This document shows positions 63,101 through 64,000 of a DNA stretch of 64,000 bases, in pieces (position 1 is the first letter of the stretch; the number at the start of each line of letters is the position of its first letter). This DNA comes from Corbicula japonica. Lineage: Eukaryota > Mollusca > Bivalvia > Venerida > Cyrenidae. A program made the position numbers and the translations under genes. The notes beneath the pieces were generated by a model that saw nothing but the letters and a program-made list of their open reading frames with translations, had not been told where the DNA came from and did no database searches. Location: NCBI GenBank assembly GCA_038501625.1, contig JAZAYU010000200.1, positions 434,001 through 498,000 on the forward strand. The letters run 5' to 3'.

Positions 63101-64000
63101 GCCCTTTACAATATTAACCCTTTCCTTCATACATACACCTTTATTGCATGGGCTAACAGTGTAGATCCAGATCAGCCAGCACCTCTGTGTCATCTGATCA
63201 GGATCTGCACTGTTCACTTTATGATTCGTTATGTTATTTCCGACCAAAATGCGACCAGTGCAGATCCTGATCAGAGGACACTGATGTGCCAGCTGATCTG
63301 GATCTACACTGGTCACACATGCGTAAAAATGTGTACATATTGTGGAAAGGGTTAATAACGAATTATTAAATGAAGGCCTGGAGGTAAAACTGAAATGACA
63401 TTTACAAGGAAAGCTTACAATAATAGAATAATGAATATCTTCCTCTTTGCCATTGTCGTCCTCCCAGATCATGTACGTCCAGAACTGTTCCATCAGCGAT
63501 AAACAGCGAGCCTGTAACAGTCAGGAAGATTTATTACACATCTTTATATATAAAGTAAAACTGCCTTATTAACTGCATTCTCTGAAATAATTAACATTTT
63601 TAGCCACGAAATTTCATTGTTTCTTGCTAAATCAAATTTACATACTCTGAAATCAATGGGGCACTAATTTCTGTTAATTTCATGGGCTGATCAAGTCTCA
63701 AACTAAAAACCATCACAAAATAAAGAACTGAACATACTTTAGAAAATTATAATCCATGAATTAAGGAACAAACAAAAAATGTGTCTAACCACAACTATCA
63801 TGTATACGAGTTTCCCCGCACTGGTTGTGGGCCACTGCTGAACAGTTTAGGGCAATACTTTTAAAAAATTGACTAACCACTAATTGGTTTTAACACAAGG
63901 TTATTTATATTCTCTTAATAAAAATTTACAGAATTACTGAAAAAAAGATAAAATCAAATAAAATATCATTAGCATGTGACCTACCTCAGACAGGGGTCTA
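57551..64000 (-). CDS. Unrecognised helical protein, C-terminal part (7 exons, 5' end outside)
   Basis: Seven minus-strand segments with consensus-like splice sites keep one open frame of about 285 codons, all joins in phase 0. The product is mostly helical, acidic and basic mixed, without signal peptide or membrane helix. Distinctive pieces are MEQFWTYMIWEDDNGKEED, DKLYRFMEERYLVKDIMYLC, HILVGNLEGACFRYIMLLCD, DWKEVEDFRAFAAVVYPFLG, EDDLETLQMSYTSYSENKI, SEKDFKEAIDNILPVTNDKL and RIRDWRQRPSSSGS. Alternating helices with DDLETL and KDFKEA turns suggest an EF-hand-like or helical-hairpin repeat fold, somewhat as in ciliary coiled-coil proteins of the TSNAXIP1 type, but that is only an impression. 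No name is proposed. Confidence 0.7.
57856..58052. mobile_element. Family M MITE
   Basis: TTAACCCTTTCCTCC to GGAGAAAAATGTTAA; part of the first hairpin is deleted. Confidence 0.8.
58230..58340. mobile_element. Family M MITE, partial
   Basis: TTAACCTTTAACTCCATGG left end and one arm, cut by the next copy. Confidence 0.6.
58341..58577. mobile_element. Family M MITE
   Basis: TCCTTTCTCCATATATACGC to GGAGGAAAGAGTTAA, four arms intact; the left TTAA has been lost. Confidence 0.8.
58578..59203. other. Intron of the third gene (58578-59203)
   Basis: AATCAAACCCTAGCAAAATC and GCGCAAAATCAAACC around 59010, and CAAACCTGAGCAAAACC at 59464, indicate an old repeat on both sides of exon 59204-59377. Confidence 0.45.
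59204..59377 (-). CDS. Third gene, exon MENKLMPFQSP
   Basis: Acceptor gtttcag is clear; the 3' boundary is not. GTGCCT after AACAGT (59204) keeps phase 0, and GTTACT 12 bases earlier is an alternative. Encodes SEKDFKEAIDNILPVTNDKL and RRRLFFESEKMMRKEG. Confidence 0.65.
59378..59780. other. Intron of the third gene (59378-59780)
   Basis: Contains the second copy of the TTTCGTG/GCGCTAGGG repeat mentioned above; no other feature. Confidence 0.4.
59781..59906 (-). CDS. Third gene, exon EDDLETLQMSY
   Basis: 42 codons, acceptor tttcag, donor gtaagt: EDDLETLQMSYTSYSENKIS, RIMVTQFIIHLVLKFREPRF. Confidence 0.8.
59940..60180. repeat. (CAT)n and (CAA)n microsatellite
   Basis: Imperfect ATC repeats from about 59940, pure CAT from 60073 to 60137, then ACA repeats to 60176. 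It lies in an intron of the third gene; apparent poly-His, poly-Asp and poly-Gln ORFs are by-products. Confidence 0.95.
60431..60627. mobile_element. hAT-like MITE with GTGTC duplication
   Basis: CAGGGCTCTCACTTGAC left, AGTGTGAGCCCTG right; GTGTC at 60426-60430 and 60628-60632. 197 bp, inner ACTTCTCCCAT and GGGAGAAGT words inverted. Confidence 0.9.
60694..60846 (-). CDS. Third gene, exon MIQLFGHILVG
   Basis: 51 codons, acceptor ttttag, donor gtgagt: MIQLFGHILVGNLEGACFRY and VDWKEVEDFRAFAAVVYPFL. The regular pattern of hydrophobic residues supports coding. Confidence 0.8.
60878..61000. mobile_element. Family P MITE, first of two side by side
   Basis: ATTGGAAACCAGTCTCAAATC to TTTCAGTTTTATGATCTTTT; arms diverged, left TIR missing. 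Confidence 0.7.
61005..61136. mobile_element. Family P MITE, second of two
   Basis: GATAGGAGACCTGTCTCTTA to AAATTTTATGATCTTGGGCA. It begins right after the first copy's TTTTGCACAG, so the pair is tandem. Confidence 0.7.
61176..61375. mobile_element. Family M MITE, degraded
   Basis: GGGCAAACAATGTATACAGG and AGTATAGATCCAGATAAGCC arms in scrambled order; ends lost. Confidence 0.5.
61376..61754. other. Intron of the third gene (61376-61754)
   Basis: AT-rich, nothing recognised. Confidence 0.4.
61755..61862 (-). CDS. Third gene, exon DKLYRFMEERY
   Basis: 36 codons, acceptor tttacag, donor gtacaa: DKLYRFMEERYLVKDIMYLC, THDFLSGIVDYSEHHK. Confidence 0.75.
61976..62096. mobile_element. Mariner-type MITE left end fused to a family M right end
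   Basis: TACAGTAAAACCCCATATAA and AAGACCACCATTTC, then directly GTGCCGGCTGATCTACACTG and GGAGGAAAGGGTT. Confidence 0.6.
62097..62751. other. Intron of the third gene (62097-62751)
   Basis: No recognised feature. Confidence 0.4.
62752..63003. mobile_element. Family M MITE, diverged
   Basis: TTAACCCTTTACTTCACAGG left, GGAGTCAAGGGTAAA right. A short internal duplication GCTTGATCAAAATCTTCACG lies in the first hairpin. Confidence 0.75.
63114..63355. mobile_element. Family M MITE, full length 242 bp
   Basis: TTAACCCTTTCCTTC to GTGGAAAGGGTTAA, all arms present, 64 bp from the exon at 63419-63511. Confidence 0.9.
63419..63511 (-). CDS. Third gene, exon ARCLSLMEQFW
   Basis: 31 codons between gttacag and gtaagc: ARCLSLMEQFWTYMIWEDDN then GKEEDIHYSII. 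Clear splice sites, phase 0. Confidence 0.75.
63512..63984. other. Intron of the third gene (63512-63984)
   Basis: No recognised feature. Confidence 0.4.
63985..64000 (-). CDS. Third gene, partial exon at the window edge
   Basis: RPLSE in phase 0 before donor gtaggt. The exon continues outside the window. Confidence 0.5.

Noticed and set aside
62993..63493. 166-codon minus ORF taken as one exon
   Set aside because: Only 63419-63493 of it is exon; the remainder crosses the donor at 63418 and a family M MITE.

Overview
This is a repeat-dense, AT-rich window of animal nuclear DNA. Genes are split into short exons with GT-AG introns. The recognisable proteins are animal ones (prominin, PDCD4). 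The intergenic and intronic DNA is packed with short DNA-transposon derivatives and with dispersed elements made of tandem monomers next to a microsatellite such as (TCCG)n or (CTGT)n. That combination is typical of bivalve molluscs, so a clam-like bivalve is the most likely source; this is inference, not proof.

Genes. (1) Minus strand, 23143 down to 3214: the 5' half of a prominin-like pentaspan membrane protein (signal peptide, two membrane segments, cysteine-rich cytoplasmic loop, first large extracellular loop). Eleven coding exons join in one open frame of about 410 codons; the rest lies beyond the left edge. (2) Plus strand, 24847 to 48894: a complete PDCD4 gene, nine coding exons, 446 codons, two MA3 domains and the conserved C-terminal [11 protein letters not shown] motif. 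It is head to head with prominin, start codons about 1.7 kb apart. (3) Minus strand, 64000 down to about 57551: seven exons of the C-terminal part of an alpha-helical protein I do not recognise.

Repeats. A 242-bp MITE family with TTAACCCTTT ends and TTAA (once TTAT) duplications, piggyBac-like, is present in about 40 whole, broken or partial copies. A near-perfect palindromic MITE of about 145 bp has landed repeatedly at CAG sites inside it. Four hAT-like insertions have CAGGG or CAGTG ends and unusually short 5-6 bp duplications. A 1351-bp pogo-like element (TA duplication), a 2103-bp Kolobok-like element (TTAA duplication) and about a dozen Helentron-like tandem-monomer elements complete the set. 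Because these insert into one another, many boundaries and target duplications can be read exactly by comparing broken with unbroken copies. The deepest nest has four levels (44092-46996).

Worth a second look: tandem monomers of several Helentron-like elements carry perfect AGGTCA direct repeats spaced by one base, the DR1 nuclear-receptor site, together with TCAAGGTCA half-sites. One element at 4052-5200 holds five perfect DR1 sites about 145 bp apart. Also notable are telomere-like repeats locked inside a tandem monomer, chains of MITEs sharing one TTAA, a perfectly repeated 208-bp block beside a poly-T run, and the apparent lack of a DSG-type degron in PDCD4. All coordinates were derived by reading; no alignment or database search was run.
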